A DNA stretch of 64,000 nucleotides from Rhodocyclales bacterium (GCA_016192435.1 JACPUD010000008.1:50951-114950), one strand, 5' to 3'. Positions 1-9,193 are shown, numbered from the stretch's first letter. The notes: a model not told the origin generated them from the letters alone. Numbers and translations are program-made.

Positions 1-1310
1 ACTTCTGCATTTCCATCGCCTCGAACTACGCCTCCTGCACCGCCTGCCACGTCGGCTATGGCTGGAAGGACGCCAACTTCGACTTCAAGTCCGAAGAAAA
101 CGTCGATTGCCTGGCCTGCCACGACACCACCGGCAACTACAAGAAGCCGCCCGGCTTCGCCGGCAACCCGGTAGTCAAGGACACCGAATTCCCGCCCGGC
201 TCCGGCAAGATCATCAAGGGCGTCGACCTGACCAAGATCGCGCAGAAGGTCGGCAAGTCGAGTCGCGACACCTGCGGCGCCTGCCACTTCAACGGCGGCG
301 GCGGCGACGGCGTCAAGCATGGCGACATGGACAGTTCGCTGGCGGCGCCGACCAAGGACATCGACGTGCATATGGATGCCGAGGGCCTCGATTTCACATG
401 CGCCACCTGCCACAAGACTTCCAGCCACGACGTCGCCGGCAGCCGCTACACGCCGACAGCCAAGGATGCCAAGGGCGCGCACGTACGCGGCAAGCCCGAC
501 AACGGCAACCCCGCCACCTGCGTCGCCTGTCACGGCAACGGCCCGCACAAGAAGGAAGCCCGGCTGAACCAGCACGCGACCAAAATCGCCTGCCAGACCT
601 GCCACATCCCGACCTATGCGCGCGGCGGCATTGCCACCAAGATGACTTGGGACTGGTCCACCGCCGGCCAGCGCGACGCCGAAGGTAAGCACATCACCAA
701 GAAGGACGCCAAGGGCCGCACCGTCTATGAATCGCGCAAGGGTGACTTCACCCTCGCCGAAAACGTCAAACCCGAGTACGCCTGGTTCAACGGCAACGTC
801 CAATACACGCTGCTCGCCGACAAGATCGAGAAGTCCGAGCAGCGCACCCAGATCAACAAGATGGGCGGCAGCCCGACTGACGGCAAGTCGATGATCTGGC
901 CGATGAAGGTGTTCCGCGGCTCGCAGCCCTACGACCCGGTGAACAAGACGCTGATCACGCCGCACACGGCCGGCAACGACGACACCGGCTTCTGGAAGAA
1001 CCTGGATTGGGACAAGGCGATTCCGGTCGGCATGAAGGATTCGGGCGCGCCTTACTCGGGCAAGTTCGACTTCATCAAGACCGAAATGTCCTGGCCGATC
1101 ACGCATATGGTTGCCGCCAAGGACAAGGCCCTGGGCTGCGCCGAATGCCACAGCAAGCAAAGCCGTCTGGCCGGCATCCAGGGCATCTACATCCCGGTGC
1201 GCGACAACAACAAGCTGCTCGACACCGTCGGCTGGGCAATCGTGTTCCTGACCCTGCTCGGCGTGTTCGGCCACGGCGCCCTGCGCATCGTCACCGCTCG
1301 CCGCCATTAA
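1..1310 (+). CDS. Octaheme c-type cytochrome, tetrathionate reductase (OTR) family, 5' partial
   Basis: The reading frame is open from the window edge, so the N-terminus lies outside. Seven CxxCH haem sites are visible in order (CTACH, CLACH, CGACH, CATCH, CVACH, CQTCH, CAECH); the eighth haem expected of the family would be upstream. A hydrophobic C-terminal helix just before the TAA stop suggests a membrane anchor for a periplasmic cytochrome. Enzymes of this family reduce tetrathionate, nitrite and hydroxylamine in vitro; the physiological substrate here is unknown. A GGAGAAAG ribosome site and only 10 bases separate it from a cytochrome b gene, which would supply quinol electrons. The following YeeE/YedE and rhodanese genes favour a sulfur substrate. 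Family call is firm, function is inferred. Confidence 0.85.
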   Translation, partial: FCISIASNYASCTACHVGYGWKDANFDFKSEENVDCLACHDTTGNYKKPPGFAGNPVVKDTEFPPGSGKIIKGVDLTKIAQKVGKSSRDTCGACHFNGGGGDGVKHGDMDSSLAAPTKDIDVHMDAEGLDFTCATCHKTSSHDVAGSRYTPTAKDAKGAHVRGKPDNGNPATCVACHGNGPHKKEARLNQHATKIACQTCHIPTYARGGIATKMTWDWSTAGQRDAEGKHITKKDAKGRTVYESRKGDFTLAENVKPEYAWFNGNVQYTLLADKIEKSEQRTQINKMGGSPTDGKSMIWPMKVFRGSQPYDPVNKTLITPHTAGNDDTGFWKNLDWDKAIPVGMKDSGAPYSGKFDFIKTEMSWPITHMVAAKDKALGCAECHSKQSRLAGIQGIYIPVRDNNKLLDTVGWAIVFLTLLGVFGHGALRIVTARRH

Positions 1311-1320
1311 GGAGAAAGAA

Positions 1321-1917
1321 ATGTCTGAACGTATCTACGTCTTCAAACGCTTCGAGCGTTTCTGGCACTGGTCGCAGGCCGGTCTGATCATGTTCCTGAT
1401 GCTGACCGCCTTCGACATCCACGGCACCTACACGATCTTCGGCTTCGAAAAGGCGGTGGCCTACCACACCATCGCGGCCTGGTCGCTGATCGGGCTCTGG
1501 GTCTTCGCGATCTTCTGGCACTTCACCACCGGCGAATGGAAGCAGTACATCCCGACCACGGAAAAAGTCGTGGCGATGGCAAACTACTACCTGTTCGGCA
1601 TCTTCCGGAATGCGCCGCATCCCTTCCGCCTGACCCAGTTGCGCAAGCACAACCCACTGCAACGCCTGGCCTACCTGGCCATCCTGATCTGCGTCGGTCC
1701 GCTGATCTGGGTCACCGGGGTGCTCTACCTGTTCTATGACCAATGGGCGGCCTGGGGCCTCGGCAATCTGTCGCTGGAATGGGTCGCCAACGGCCACATC
1801 GCCGGCGCCTTCATGATGCTGGCCTTCCTCATCGCCCACGTTTATCTGACCACCGCCGGTCACACCCCGATGGCCCACATCAAGGCCATGATCACCGGCT
1901 GGGAAGAAGTTGATTGA
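1321..1917 (+). CDS. Cytochrome b561-type membrane subunit
   Basis: A 198-residue protein with about four hydrophobic segments and histidines placed as in the bacterial cytochrome b561/Ni-Fe-hydrogenase b-subunit family: RFWHWSQ near the N-terminus, YHTIAAW, FWHF and a late AHVYLTTAGH. It probably binds two b haems and passes electrons between the quinone pool and the periplasmic octaheme cytochrome encoded just upstream. A GGAGAAAG ribosome site precedes the ATG. The downstream cytochrome c gene starts 28 bases after the stop and is probably co-transcribed. Direction of electron flow cannot be read from sequence. Confidence 0.85.
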   Translation: MSERIYVFKRFERFWHWSQAGLIMFLMLTAFDIHGTYTIFGFEKAVAYHTIAAWSLIGLWVFAIFWHFTTGEWKQYIPTTEKVVAMANYYLFGIFRNAPHPFRLTQLRKHNPLQRLAYLAILICVGPLIWVTGVLYLFYDQWAAWGLGNLSLEWVANGHIAGAFMMLAFLIAHVYLTTAGHTPMAHIKAMITGWEEVD

Positions 1918-1945
1918 TTACCCAATTTCACGAAGGAGCATAACC

Positions 1946-2332
1946 ATGAAATTCACCACCCAACTCGCTGTCGGCACAGCGCTTTCCCTGCTCGCCTCTG
2001 CCGCTCTCGCCTACGACGCCGACTGGAAACGCGGCCGCGTCTACTACCGCAGCGTATGCACCTCGTGCCACGCGGTGCAACCGGTCGGCACCATCAATCC
2101 GAGTTCCAAGACCAAGGCGGAATGGGCGGCCTACCTCAAGGCCGACAAGCACGCCAAGGGCAAGGACACGGTCAAGCAGTACGTCAGCAAGGCCTATCGC
2201 GCCAGCATCAAGTCGGGCAACAAGGCCGCCGAGAAGTTCGCCACCGTGCCGGATCAGGAATTGCTGGACGACGTCGCGGCCTTCCTGACCAAGGGCGCCA
2301 AGGACGGCGACGCGCCGGCCAGCTGCAACTGA
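1946..2332 (+). CDS. Periplasmic c-type cytochrome, single haem
   Basis: The frame is open from 1910, but the ATG at 1946 has an upstream GGAG ribosome site and yields a clear signal peptide (MKFTTQLAVGTALSLLASAA, then LAYDA). The mature protein has one haem site, CTSCH, about 20 residues after cleavage, and is about 105 residues long, the size of small class I-type cytochromes. It would be an electron carrier in the periplasm, partner to the octaheme cytochrome and cytochrome b of the same operon. The protein is lysine-rich. The distal haem ligand cannot be assigned with confidence. Confidence 0.85.
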   Translation: MKFTTQLAVGTALSLLASAALAYDADWKRGRVYYRSVCTSCHAVQPVGTINPSSKTKAEWAAYLKADKHAKGKDTVKQYVSKAYRASIKSGNKAAEKFATVPDQELLDDVAAFLTKGAKDGDAPASCN

Positions 2333-2443
2333 CACACAGCCGAAGGCGTGCGCCTCGCGGGGCGTGCGCCAGCGTCGCATCCGATTGTCGAAGAAATTGA
2401 CGCCCGGCAACGACAGCGATTCGGCCATTGAAAGGCAAACATC

Positions 2444-2974
2444 ATGAGCACATCTGAAAAGCGCGGCAATCCGGAAATCAAACCCTTCTGGCCACCCTTG
2501 GCCGCTGGCATCGCGCTCGGCCTGGTATTGCTGCTGACCTTTGTTCTTTCCGCTCACGGCCTGGGGGCCAGTGGAGCGGCTACCGACGTCGTCGCCGGAG
2601 TAGGCCTGCAGGTAGCACCCGAGGCTACCAAGGCAAACGGCTACCTCGGACCGATGGTGGCGGACGGCAGCCCGGTCGGCTCATGGATGACCTGGGAAAT
2701 CCTCGGCGTCGCCATCGGCGCATTGGTGGCCGCTTTCACGGCGGGGCGCTTTCGCGTGCAACTGGACGGCGCGCGCAGCGTCGGCACCCCGAAGCGATTG
2801 ATCAGTACCCTGGCCGGCGGCTTCCTCGCCGGCTTTGGCGCCCGCATCGCGGGAGGTTGCACCAGCGGCGTGGGCCTGTCGGGTTCGGCGGCGCTGGGCA
2901 TTTCGGCCTTTGTCTTCCTGGCCCTGTTCTTTGCCACCGGCATGCTCGTCAGCCGCCTGGTCAAAGGAGTCTGA
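2444..2974 (+). CDS. YeeE/YedE family membrane protein, half-size, first of a pair
   Basis: A 176-residue multi-pass protein containing the family hallmark IAGGCTSGVGLSG with its conserved cysteine (about residue 138). Full-length YeeE/TsuA proteins import thiosulfate through a cysteine-lined path; half-size versions are usually encoded as adjacent pairs that are thought to act together. The next gene begins two bases after this stop, which fits a heteromeric transporter. The product is probably a sulfur-compound channel in the inner membrane. Substrate is inferred from family and from the neighbouring rhodanese. Confidence 0.8.
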   Translation: MSTSEKRGNPEIKPFWPPLAAGIALGLVLLLTFVLSAHGLGASGAATDVVAGVGLQVAPEATKANGYLGPMVADGSPVGSWMTWEILGVAIGALVAAFTAGRFRVQLDGARSVGTPKRLISTLAGGFLAGFGARIAGGCTSGVGLSGSAALGISAFVFLALFFATGMLVSRLVKGV

Positions 2975-2975
2975 C

Positions 2976-3578
2976 ATGTTCCCCCTCAATGATAACGGCA
3001 TGGTGTCGGGCCTGCTCTGCGGCATCCTGTTCGGCTACGTGCTGGAAAATGCCGGATTCGGCAGCCCGGTCAAACTGAGCGCCCAATTCAAGCTCACCGA
3101 CTGGGCGGTATTCAAGGTCATGTTCACTGCCATCGTGGTAGCGGCAGTCGGTCTGTGGCTGTTACGGATCGGGGGGCTGCTGAGGCCCGACTCGATAGCC
3201 GTGCCACAGGCGGCGATCATGGCGGCGGCCGTGGGCGGCGCGCTGGTGGGTGCGGGGTTTGCGGTAGGCGGCTACTGCCCGGGCACTTCGGTGGCAGGCC
3301 TGTTTTCCGGTCGCCTCGACGCCCTGGTATTCATCGTCGGCGTGCTGCTCGGCACCACCGGGTTTGCGGTGTTTTACGGGACGGCGTTGAGGTCCCTGAA
3401 GTCGGCCTGGCTGATCGCGGAAGGTGACACCTTTACCGATGTCTACGCGGTACCGGAACCCGTCGTCCTGGTCGTGCTTGGCCTTGCGCTGGTTGCCGTG
3501 TTCTATTTCGGCTCCTGGTTCGAGCGCCGCGGCACCGGCACGGTCACCGCACAGCAAGCCGTGGAGGGTGCCCGCTAG
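2976..3578 (+). CDS. YeeE/YedE family membrane protein, half-size, second of a pair
   Basis: The frame is open from 2835, but the ATG at 2976 follows an AAAGGAG ribosome site and sits two bases after the preceding stop, giving a 200-residue protein (MFPLNDNGMVSG start). About five hydrophobic segments surround the variant hallmark VGGYCPGTSVAG, which keeps the conserved cysteine. It is the likely partner of the half-size protein upstream. The pair matches the split YeeE/YedE organisation common in proteobacterial sulfur-detoxification clusters. Transport substrate is not determinable from sequence. Confidence 0.8.
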   Translation: MFPLNDNGMVSGLLCGILFGYVLENAGFGSPVKLSAQFKLTDWAVFKVMFTAIVVAAVGLWLLRIGGLLRPDSIAVPQAAIMAAAVGGALVGAGFAVGGYCPGTSVAGLFSGRLDALVFIVGVLLGTTGFAVFYGTALRSLKSAWLIAEGDTFTDVYAVPEPVVLVVLGLALVAVFYFGSWFERRGTGTVTAQQAVEGAR

Positions 3579-3598
3579 ATGGCAGATGGGAAGCTGGT

Positions 3599-4843
3599 AT
3601 GAGCACCGATGGCGACTTCGGCTGGCTGGCCGGCTTCAAGAAGGACTACCAAACCATTTTCGTCGAGGAATGGTCGCCCTTCGTCGGCGCCATGCTGCTG
3701 GTGCTGACGATCATCGGCCTGATGCTCTCGGGACTGGTCTGGGGCGTGTTCGGCGGCGTCAAGTTCTGGGGCGACTGGTTCAACAACCTGATCGGACTCG
3801 GTCCGCTGCTCGGCCTGCCACAGCAAACCGACGGCTTCCTGATGCACCGCATGTCGCTGATGAACATCATGCTGGTGGTAGGAGCCCTTGCCGCGGCGCT
3901 GCTGTCGCGGCAATTCAGTCCGAACCGGCCGCCGCCGCTCGAATACCTCTGGGCGGCGATGGGCGGCAGCCTGCTCGGGATTGGCGCCGCGCTGGCCGGC
4001 GGCTGCACCACCGGCGGCTTCTTCAATCCGGTGCTGCACTCGTCGCCGGCTGGCTGGGCGATGTGGGCAGGCCTCTTGGCCGGCGCCGCGATCGGCCTCA
4101 AGCTGCTGCTATGGACGCTGGACCACATCGCATGGGGCATGCAGGCACCGCCGGCGCTGGACATTCCCGAGAGCGTCACGCGGCGCTACCCCTACATCGG
4201 CCTCGCCATCGTCATCGGCGTGCTGATCTGGGCCACGCAGTGGTACGGCTCAAGCGACGAGAAGCTCGCGGCGCGCGCCGTGATCGTCATTGCCGGCTTC
4301 GCCATCGGCTTCATCATGCACCGCTCGCGCCTGTGCTTCGCGCGGGCCTTCCGCGAACCCTTCATGACCGCCGAGGGCGACATGACCAAGGCCGTGATCC
4401 TGGCACTCGCGATCGGCATCCCAATCGCCGCGCTGCTGTTCGAGAAGAAGGTGCTCGACCCCTACCTGGCTATCCCGCCTGCCTTCTGGATCGGCTCGCT
4501 GATCGGCGGCCTGATCTTCGGCATCGGCATGGTCTTCGCCGGCGGCTGCGCTTCGGGTTCGCTGTGGCGCATGGGCGAAGGCCATCTGAAACTCTGGGTC
4601 GCGATGTTCTTCTTTTCCTGGATGGGCTCGATCGCCAGCGCCGTGTTCAAGAAGCTCAACCTGACCGCGATCGACGAGACCAATGTCGAAACCTACGAAA
4701 TGACCAGGGTCGGCTTCCAGGCCTACCTGCCGGAAATGTGGGGCAGCTGGGGCTGGACCCTCGCGGCCGGCGGCGGACTGCTGCTGCTCTGGTACGCGCT
4801 GGTGCGCTACAACGAATCCACCGAAAAATTCACCCTTCTCTAA
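3599..4843 (+). CDS. YeeE/YedE family transporter, full length
   Basis: A 414-residue protein with about ten hydrophobic segments and two copies of the family motif, AGGCTTGGFFNP near residue 136 and AGGCASGSLWRMGEGH near residue 318. Duplicated cysteine motifs are typical of full-length YeeE/TsuA-type proteins, which move thiosulfate or related sulfur species across the inner membrane. It lies 20 bases after the half-size pair and 10 bases before a secreted rhodanese, so the four genes probably form one transcript. Having both a split and a full-length version in one operon suggests non-redundant substrates or direction. Confidence 0.8.
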   Translation: MSTDGDFGWLAGFKKDYQTIFVEEWSPFVGAMLLVLTIIGLMLSGLVWGVFGGVKFWGDWFNNLIGLGPLLGLPQQTDGFLMHRMSLMNIMLVVGALAAALLSRQFSPNRPPPLEYLWAAMGGSLLGIGAALAGGCTTGGFFNPVLHSSPAGWAMWAGLLAGAAIGLKLLLWTLDHIAWGMQAPPALDIPESVTRRYPYIGLAIVIGVLIWATQWYGSSDEKLAARAVIVIAGFAIGFIMHRSRLCFARAFREPFMTAEGDMTKAVILALAIGIPIAALLFEKKVLDPYLAIPPAFWIGSLIGGLIFGIGMVFAGGCASGSLWRMGEGHLKLWVAMFFFSWMGSIASAVFKKLNLTAIDETNVETYEMTRVGFQAYLPEMWGSWGWTLAAGGGLLLLWYALVRYNESTEKFTLL

Positions 4844-4853
4844 GGAGATCATC

Positions 4854-6014
4854 ATGAGAGCGAAACAACTCACCCTGTTCGTCGCCGTCATCGCCAGCCT
4901 TGCCGCTGCGCCGCTGGTCTTTCCGGTGACGGTCTATGCCGCCGATGCCGCGGCGATCCAGCCCAAGGACGGCTGGTACAACAAGGCGCTGGTCGACTTC
5001 GACTTCATGCGCCAGAACGTCAGCATCCCGCCGAAGAAGGGCGTCATGATCATCGACTCGCGTCCGGCGGCGCGCCAGTACGACCCCGGTCACATTCCCG
5101 GCGCGATCAACATTCCCGACAGCCAGTTCGACAAGCTGGTCGACAAACTGCCGGCCGACAAGGCGACACTGCTGCTGTTCTACTGCGGCGGACTGGAGTG
5201 CATGCTGAGCCACAACTCGGCCTTCAAGGCCGAGAAGCTCGGTTATACCAATATCAAGGTCTATCCCGCCGGTTCGCCCGACTGGAAGGCCAAGGGTGAG
5301 CAAATGTCGGTATCCGCTGCGTACATCAAGAAGCTGATGGACGAAAAGTCGCCCTATGTCCTGGTCGATGCACGACCGAAGCGCGTCGCCGACAAGGGCA
5401 TGATTCCGACCGCGCTCAATATCTCCGACACCGAGTTCGACAAGCAGGTCGGCAAGCTGCCCGCCGACAAGGCGACGCCGCTGATCTACTACTGCGGCGG
5501 CCTCGAATGCGTGCTGTCCGACAGTTCGGCGGCAAAGGCCAGGAAGCTCGGCTATACGAATGTGCTGACCTACCCGCCCGGCTATCCGGAGTGGGAAAAG
5601 CTGCATGGCGCGCCGGCTCCTGCCGCCGCGGCTGCCGCCGTTCCCGGCGGCGTAGCAGCAAGCTCGGCGGCACTGGTGCCGGGCAAGGAAAAGGGTTCGG
5701 TCACCGTGGCCTCTTTCGAGGAGGTGTGGAAGGCCAAGCCCGACTCGATCATGCTGGTCGACGTGCGCGACCCCAAGGAAGTCGCGGCCGGCACCATCAA
5801 GGGCTCGGTCAACATCCCGATGAACGAACTGGAGAAGAAGATCGCGTCCCTGCCGACCGACAAGCCGGTGGTCTTCGTCTGCGGCACCGGCGCGCGCTCG
5901 GGCGAGGCCTACGACACGGTGAAGCTGCTCGGCGGCAAGGTGCAGGCTTGGTTCCTTGATGCCGACGTCAAGTTCAGCAGCGACGGCAGCTACAGCATGG
6001 TGGCGAAGAAGTAG
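4854..6014 (+). CDS. Exported rhodanese with three rhodanese domains
   Basis: A 386-residue protein with an N-terminal signal peptide (about residues 1-30) followed by three rhodanese-like domains. The first two are close repeats carrying FYCGGLECMLS (Cys about 111) and YYCGGLECVLS. An Ala-rich linker leads to a third, divergent domain with VFVCGTGARSG. All three keep the catalytic-loop cysteine. Rhodaneses transfer sulfane sulfur, for example from thiosulfate or persulfide to an acceptor; an exported one next to YeeE/YedE transporters suggests periplasmic handling of sulfane sulfur. An AAGGAG ribosome site lies just before the ATG. Confidence 0.85.
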   Translation: MRAKQLTLFVAVIASLAAAPLVFPVTVYAADAAAIQPKDGWYNKALVDFDFMRQNVSIPPKKGVMIIDSRPAARQYDPGHIPGAINIPDSQFDKLVDKLPADKATLLLFYCGGLECMLSHNSAFKAEKLGYTNIKVYPAGSPDWKAKGEQMSVSAAYIKKLMDEKSPYVLVDARPKRVADKGMIPTALNISDTEFDKQVGKLPADKATPLIYYCGGLECVLSDSSAAKARKLGYTNVLTYPPGYPEWEKLHGAPAPAAAAAAVPGGVAASSAALVPGKEKGSVTVASFEEVWKAKPDSIMLVDVRDPKEVAAGTIKGSVNIPMNELEKKIASLPTDKPVVFVCGTGARSGEAYDTVKLLGGKVQAWFLDADVKFSSDGSYSMVAKK

Positions 6015-6073
6015 CGCAGCCGCAGCGACCGAAGTCCGCGGCAACGGTCGTCGCGTCGGCTAGAATCTCCGGC

Positions 6074-6520
6074 GTGACGACCGAAAACAGCCCGACGACC
6101 GAATTCCAGCGCCTCAACACCGGCCGGCTCTGGTCGGTGCTGGGCTGGGATCAGTTGACCGCGCTCTGGCAACGCATCGACCCCGCCGCCGGCTGGTATC
6201 TGCAGGCGGTCGGCGTCTCGCCAGCGCCAACTCTTGCCGATGCCGCCGCCGTCGGCGCCTTCATCGCGCGCATCGACGCCCTGCTGCGGGCCGAACACCA
6301 TGAATCCTATTGCGGCATCGTTTACGCCGATGACCTGGAAAATCCTCGTCTGATCAAGATCTACGATCCGAACAATCTCGGCTCGTCCTGCGGCTCCTCG
6401 AAGAATCCGCCGGGGCCGGGCTGGATCATGAGCCGCGTAAAACCCGACGAAATGCCTGCAGGTCGCCCGGCCCCGGAAAACCGCAAGCGCTGGTGGCGGA
6501 GCTTGCTCGGAGATAGCTAG
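6074..6520 (+). CDS. Conserved hypothetical protein, about 148 residues
   Basis: No enzymatic family is recognised. The frame starts at GTG 6074; a TAGAAT box ten bases upstream looks like a -10 element, suggesting a leaderless or very short-leader transcript. The protein has an Ala-rich helix-forming middle, a YCGIVYADDLENPRLIKIYD strand segment, and a basic, Trp-containing C-terminus. The segment ending in GSSCGSSKNPPGPGW recalls small betaproteobacterial proteins of unknown function. One copy of the dispersed repeat described below lies in frame at residues 49-55 as SPAPTL. It is separated from the rhodanese operon and from CheY. Confidence 0.6.
   Translation: MTTENSPTTEFQRLNTGRLWSVLGWDQLTALWQRIDPAAGWYLQAVGVSPAPTLADAAAVGAFIARIDALLRAEHHESYCGIVYADDLENPRLIKIYDPNNLGSSCGSSKNPPGPGWIMSRVKPDEMPAGRPAPENRKRWWRSLLGDS
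6214..6236 (-). repeat. Dispersed AGTTGGCGCTGR repeat, copy 1
   Basis: The core is read on the minus strand (plus-strand CCAGCGCCAACT at 6221-6232). It lies inside a hypothetical gene, encoding SPAPTL in frame. Confidence 0.8.
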
Positions 6521-6600
6521 GCAGTTCCGGCCCGTATTCCCGGTTTTGGCCCGCAGGTGCCTGAGGCATAGTGCCGGCTATGGCGCCACCGACCGAATCC

Positions 6601-6993
6601 ATGCCCGATCGCACCGCACTCCGCTTCCTGGTGGTCGATGACTTTTCCACCATGCGCCGGATCGTGCGCAACCTGCTGAAAGAACTGGGCTTTACCAACG
6701 TCGACGAGGCCGAGGACGGCGCCGTGGCGCTGACCAAGCTGCGCGAAGGCAACTTCGAGTTCGTCGTTTCCGACTGGAACATGCCCAATATGGACGGGCT
6801 CACGCTGCTGCAGAACGTGCGCGCCGACGCCCAGTTGAAATCCCTGCCCTTTCTCATGATCACCGCCGAAGCGAAGAAGGAAAACATCACCGCGGCGGTG
6901 CAGGCCGGCGCCTCGAACTACATCGTCAAGCCCTTCACGGCCGCCACGCTGCAGGAAAAGCTGGACAAGATTTTCGAAAAAATGGGCATTTGA
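6601..6993 (+). CDS. cheY: Chemotaxis response regulator CheY
   Basis: A single receiver domain nearly superimposable on enterobacterial Che[13 protein letters not shown] at the N-terminus with the acidic pair, the phospho-acceptor Asp in [12 protein letters not shown], the conserved Thr in [10 protein letters not shown] and the Lys in [10 protein letters not shown]. CheY is phosphorylated by CheA and then binds FliM to switch flagellar rotation. The frame is open from GTG 6571, but only the ATG at 6601 gives the usual N-terminal length (130 residues). No other chemotaxis gene is adjacent, so this is an orphan copy, probably transcribed alone. Confidence 0.92.
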   Translation: MPDRTALRFLVVDDFSTMRRIVRNLLKELGFTNVDEAEDGAVALTKLREGNFEFVVSDWNMPNMDGLTLLQNVRADAQLKSLPFLMITAEAKKENITAAVQAGASNYIVKPFTAATLQEKLDKIFEKMGI

Positions 6994-7051
6994 GGCGAAA
7001 GTCGCGACAGCGACTTCCGGAGCCTTCCCCCTGTCACGGCGAGGCCAGGCC

Positions 7052-7079
7052 ATACCCGACTGTTTTTCTCGGGTATAAT
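7052..7079 (+). promoter_or_regulatory. Inverted repeat overlapping a -10 box
   Basis: ATACCCGA (7052-7059) and TCGGGTAT (7069-7076) form a perfect 8-bp inverted repeat. Its right arm runs into TATAAT at 7074-7079, a consensus -10 box 24 bases upstream of the DUF255 gene start at 7103. No good -35 is visible. The repeat could be an operator or a weak transcript-ending hairpin behind cheY. Confidence 0.45.
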
Positions 7080-7102
7080 GCGGAGTCCGAAACGGACCTG
7101 CC

Positions 7103-9193
7103 ATGCCGTCACCACTTGCCAACCGGCTTTCAGCCGAAACCTCGCCCTATCTGCTGCAGCACGCGGCCAACCCTGTGGCCTGGCAGCCCTGGGATGAGCA
7201 AGCGCTTGCTCTGGCGCGACAGGAGAACCGGCCCATCCTGCTCTCGATCGGCTATTCGGCCTGTCACTGGTGCCACGTCATGGCCCACGAATCCTTCGAG
7301 CATGCCGAGGTGGCGGCGGTCATGAACCGCCTGTTCGTGAACATCAAGGTCGATCGCGAGGAACGGCCCGACCTCGACCAGATCTACCAGACCGCGCACC
7401 AGATGCTGACCGAGCGCCACGGCGGCTGGCCGCTGACCATGTTCCTTGCCCCCGACGGCACGCCCTTCTTCGGCGGCACCTACTTTCCGCGCGAGCCGCG
7501 CTACGGCCTGCCCGGCTTCGCCGAGCTCTGCGAAAAGGTGGCCGAAGCCTTCCGCAATCGCCGCGCCGACATCGAAACCCAGAACGCCGAACTGCGCCGC
7601 GCGCTGGCCGGCACCACGCCGACCGCGGCGGCGAGCGGCCCGCTCGATGCCGCAGTGCTGGCGGCGGCGGAAAATGCCCTGGCCCGCGCCTTCGATCCCC
7701 GCCACGGCGGCTTCGGCAACGCACCGAAATTTCCCCATCCGGTCGATCTGGCCTTTCTCCTGCGCCGCGACGACGCGGCCCTGCGCCAGATGGCGCTGAC
7801 CACGCTGACGCGCATGAGCGAAGGCGGCATCTACGACCAGATCGGCGGCGGCTTCTGCCGCTACAGCGTGGACGAGCGCTGGGAAATCCCGCATTTCGAA
7901 AAAATGCTCTACGACAACGGCCCGCTGCTGGGCCTTTGCGCCGACGCCTGGGCGCAGACCGGCGATGCGCTGTATGCGCGCGTCGCCGAGCAAACCGCGA
8001 GCTGGGTGCTGCGCGAGATGCAAGCGGCCGAGGGCGGCTATTACTCCGCGCTCGATGCCGATGCGGAAGGCGAGGAAGGCAAGTACTACGTCTGGAATCG
8101 CAGCGAAATCGAGCGCCTGCTGAGCCCGCAGGAGTTGGCGCTGGCGGCACGGCGCTGGGGCTTCGACGGCGCGCCGAACTTCGAGGGCCGCCATTGGCAC
8201 GCGCGGGTCACGGCGCCGCTGGCCGCCGACGAACTGCCGCTGCTCGAAGCCGCCCGGCAAAAGCTGTTCGCCGCGCGCGAACAGCGCATCCGTCCCGGTC
8301 GCGACGACAAGATCCTGACCGGCTGGAACGCCTTGATGATCGAAGGCATGGCTCATGCCACTCGCATCTTCGGGCGCGACGAGTGGCTGGCCTCGGCGCA
8401 GCGCGCGATGGACTTCATCCGCCACACCCTGTGGCGCGACGGCGCCCCGCCGCCGGGCCGCCCCAAGGCAGGGCAAGCCAATCAACCGGAGCCGCGTAGC
8501 GGCGAACATGCGTCACCCCCGCGTGAGCGGGGGCCGGGGGGGGCGGGCCATTTGCTGGCGACCGCCAAGGACGGCCGTGCCCACCTCGACGCCTATCTCG
8601 ACGACCACGCCTTCCTGCTCGCCGCGCTGCTCGAACTGATGCAGGCGGAATTTCGCGACGCGGACCTGGCCTTCGCCATCGAGCTGGCCGATACCCTGCT
8701 GGCCCGATTCGAGGACGTGCAACACGGCGGTTTCTTCTTCACCGGCCACGATCACGAGACGCTGATCCACCGTCCCAAGACCGGCCATGACAATGCCACT
8801 CCCAGCGGTAATGGCATTGCCGCATTTGCCCTGCAACGCCTCGGACACCTGCTGGGCGAGACGCGTTACCTTGCCGCCGCGGAAAAGACCCTACTGTTGT
8901 TCTGGCCGCAGATGCGCCGCGCGCCGGGCGGCTTCGGCAGCCTGCTGCGGGCGCTTGAAGAAGCGCTCACTCCGCCGGAAATCATCATCCTTCGAGGTCC
9001 GGCAGCAGCCATGACGGAATGGCAGCAAGCCCTCGGCGCCACCCCGCAGCGGCTGGTGCTGGCGCTGCCCAACGGCATCCGCGGCCTGCCCGCTGCCCTG
9101 GCCAAGCCGGAAAGCGATCGTGTCAACGCCTGGGTCTGCCGCGGCGTTATTTGCTTGCCCCCAACGGCAAATTTGGGAAGTGTTACAAATTGA
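7103..9193 (+). CDS. DUF255 thioredoxin-domain protein (YyaL/SSP411-like)
   Basis: A 696-residue protein. The N-terminus matches the DUF255 thioredoxin-like domain, with [15 protein letters not shown] carrying a CxxC pair (about residues 52-55) and [13 protein letters not shown]. It is followed by a long alpha/alpha-barrel region with [18 protein letters not shown] and [11 protein letters not shown]. The family is widespread but biochemically undefined, with N-acylglucosamine epimerase-like barrels. Residues of about 452-480 are Pro/Gly/Arg-rich and coincide with a repeat-like DNA insertion that keeps the frame open. The C-terminus retains the family [11 protein letters not shown] motif. Confidence 0.85.
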   Translation: MPSPLANRLSAETSPYLLQHAANPVAWQPWDEQALALARQENRPILLSIGYSACHWCHVMAHESFEHAEVAAVMNRLFVNIKVDREERPDLDQIYQTAHQMLTERHGGWPLTMFLAPDGTPFFGGTYFPREPRYGLPGFAELCEKVAEAFRNRRADIETQNAELRRALAGTTPTAAASGPLDAAVLAAAENALARAFDPRHGGFGNAPKFPHPVDLAFLLRRDDAALRQMALTTLTRMSEGGIYDQIGGGFCRYSVDERWEIPHFEKMLYDNGPLLGLCADAWAQTGDALYARVAEQTASWVLREMQAAEGGYYSALDADAEGEEGKYYVWNRSEIERLLSPQELALAARRWGFDGAPNFEGRHWHARVTAPLAADELPLLEAARQKLFAAREQRIRPGRDDKILTGWNALMIEGMAHATRIFGRDEWLASAQRAMDFIRHTLWRDGAPPPGRPKAGQANQPEPRSGEHASPPRERGPGGAGHLLATAKDGRAHLDAYLDDHAFLLAALLELMQAEFRDADLAFAIELADTLLARFEDVQHGGFFFTGHDHETLIHRPKTGHDNATPSGNGIAAFALQRLGHLLGETRYLAAAEKTLLLFWPQMRRAPGGFGSLLRALEEALTPPEIIILRGPAAAMTEWQQALGATPQRLVLALPNGIRGLPAALAKPESDRVNAWVCRGVICLPPTANLGSVTN
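8453..8545. repeat. Repeat-like insertion inside the DUF255 gene
   Basis: The stretch begins with GCCGGGCCGCCCCAAGG, the exact reverse complement of part of the intergenic element at 51248-51267. It continues into a small hairpin, CCCCCGC-GTGA-GCGGGGG, followed by a G-rich run. Its composition and low-complexity translation differ from the flanking gene. I infer a mobile or expanding repeat captured in frame. Confidence 0.55.
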
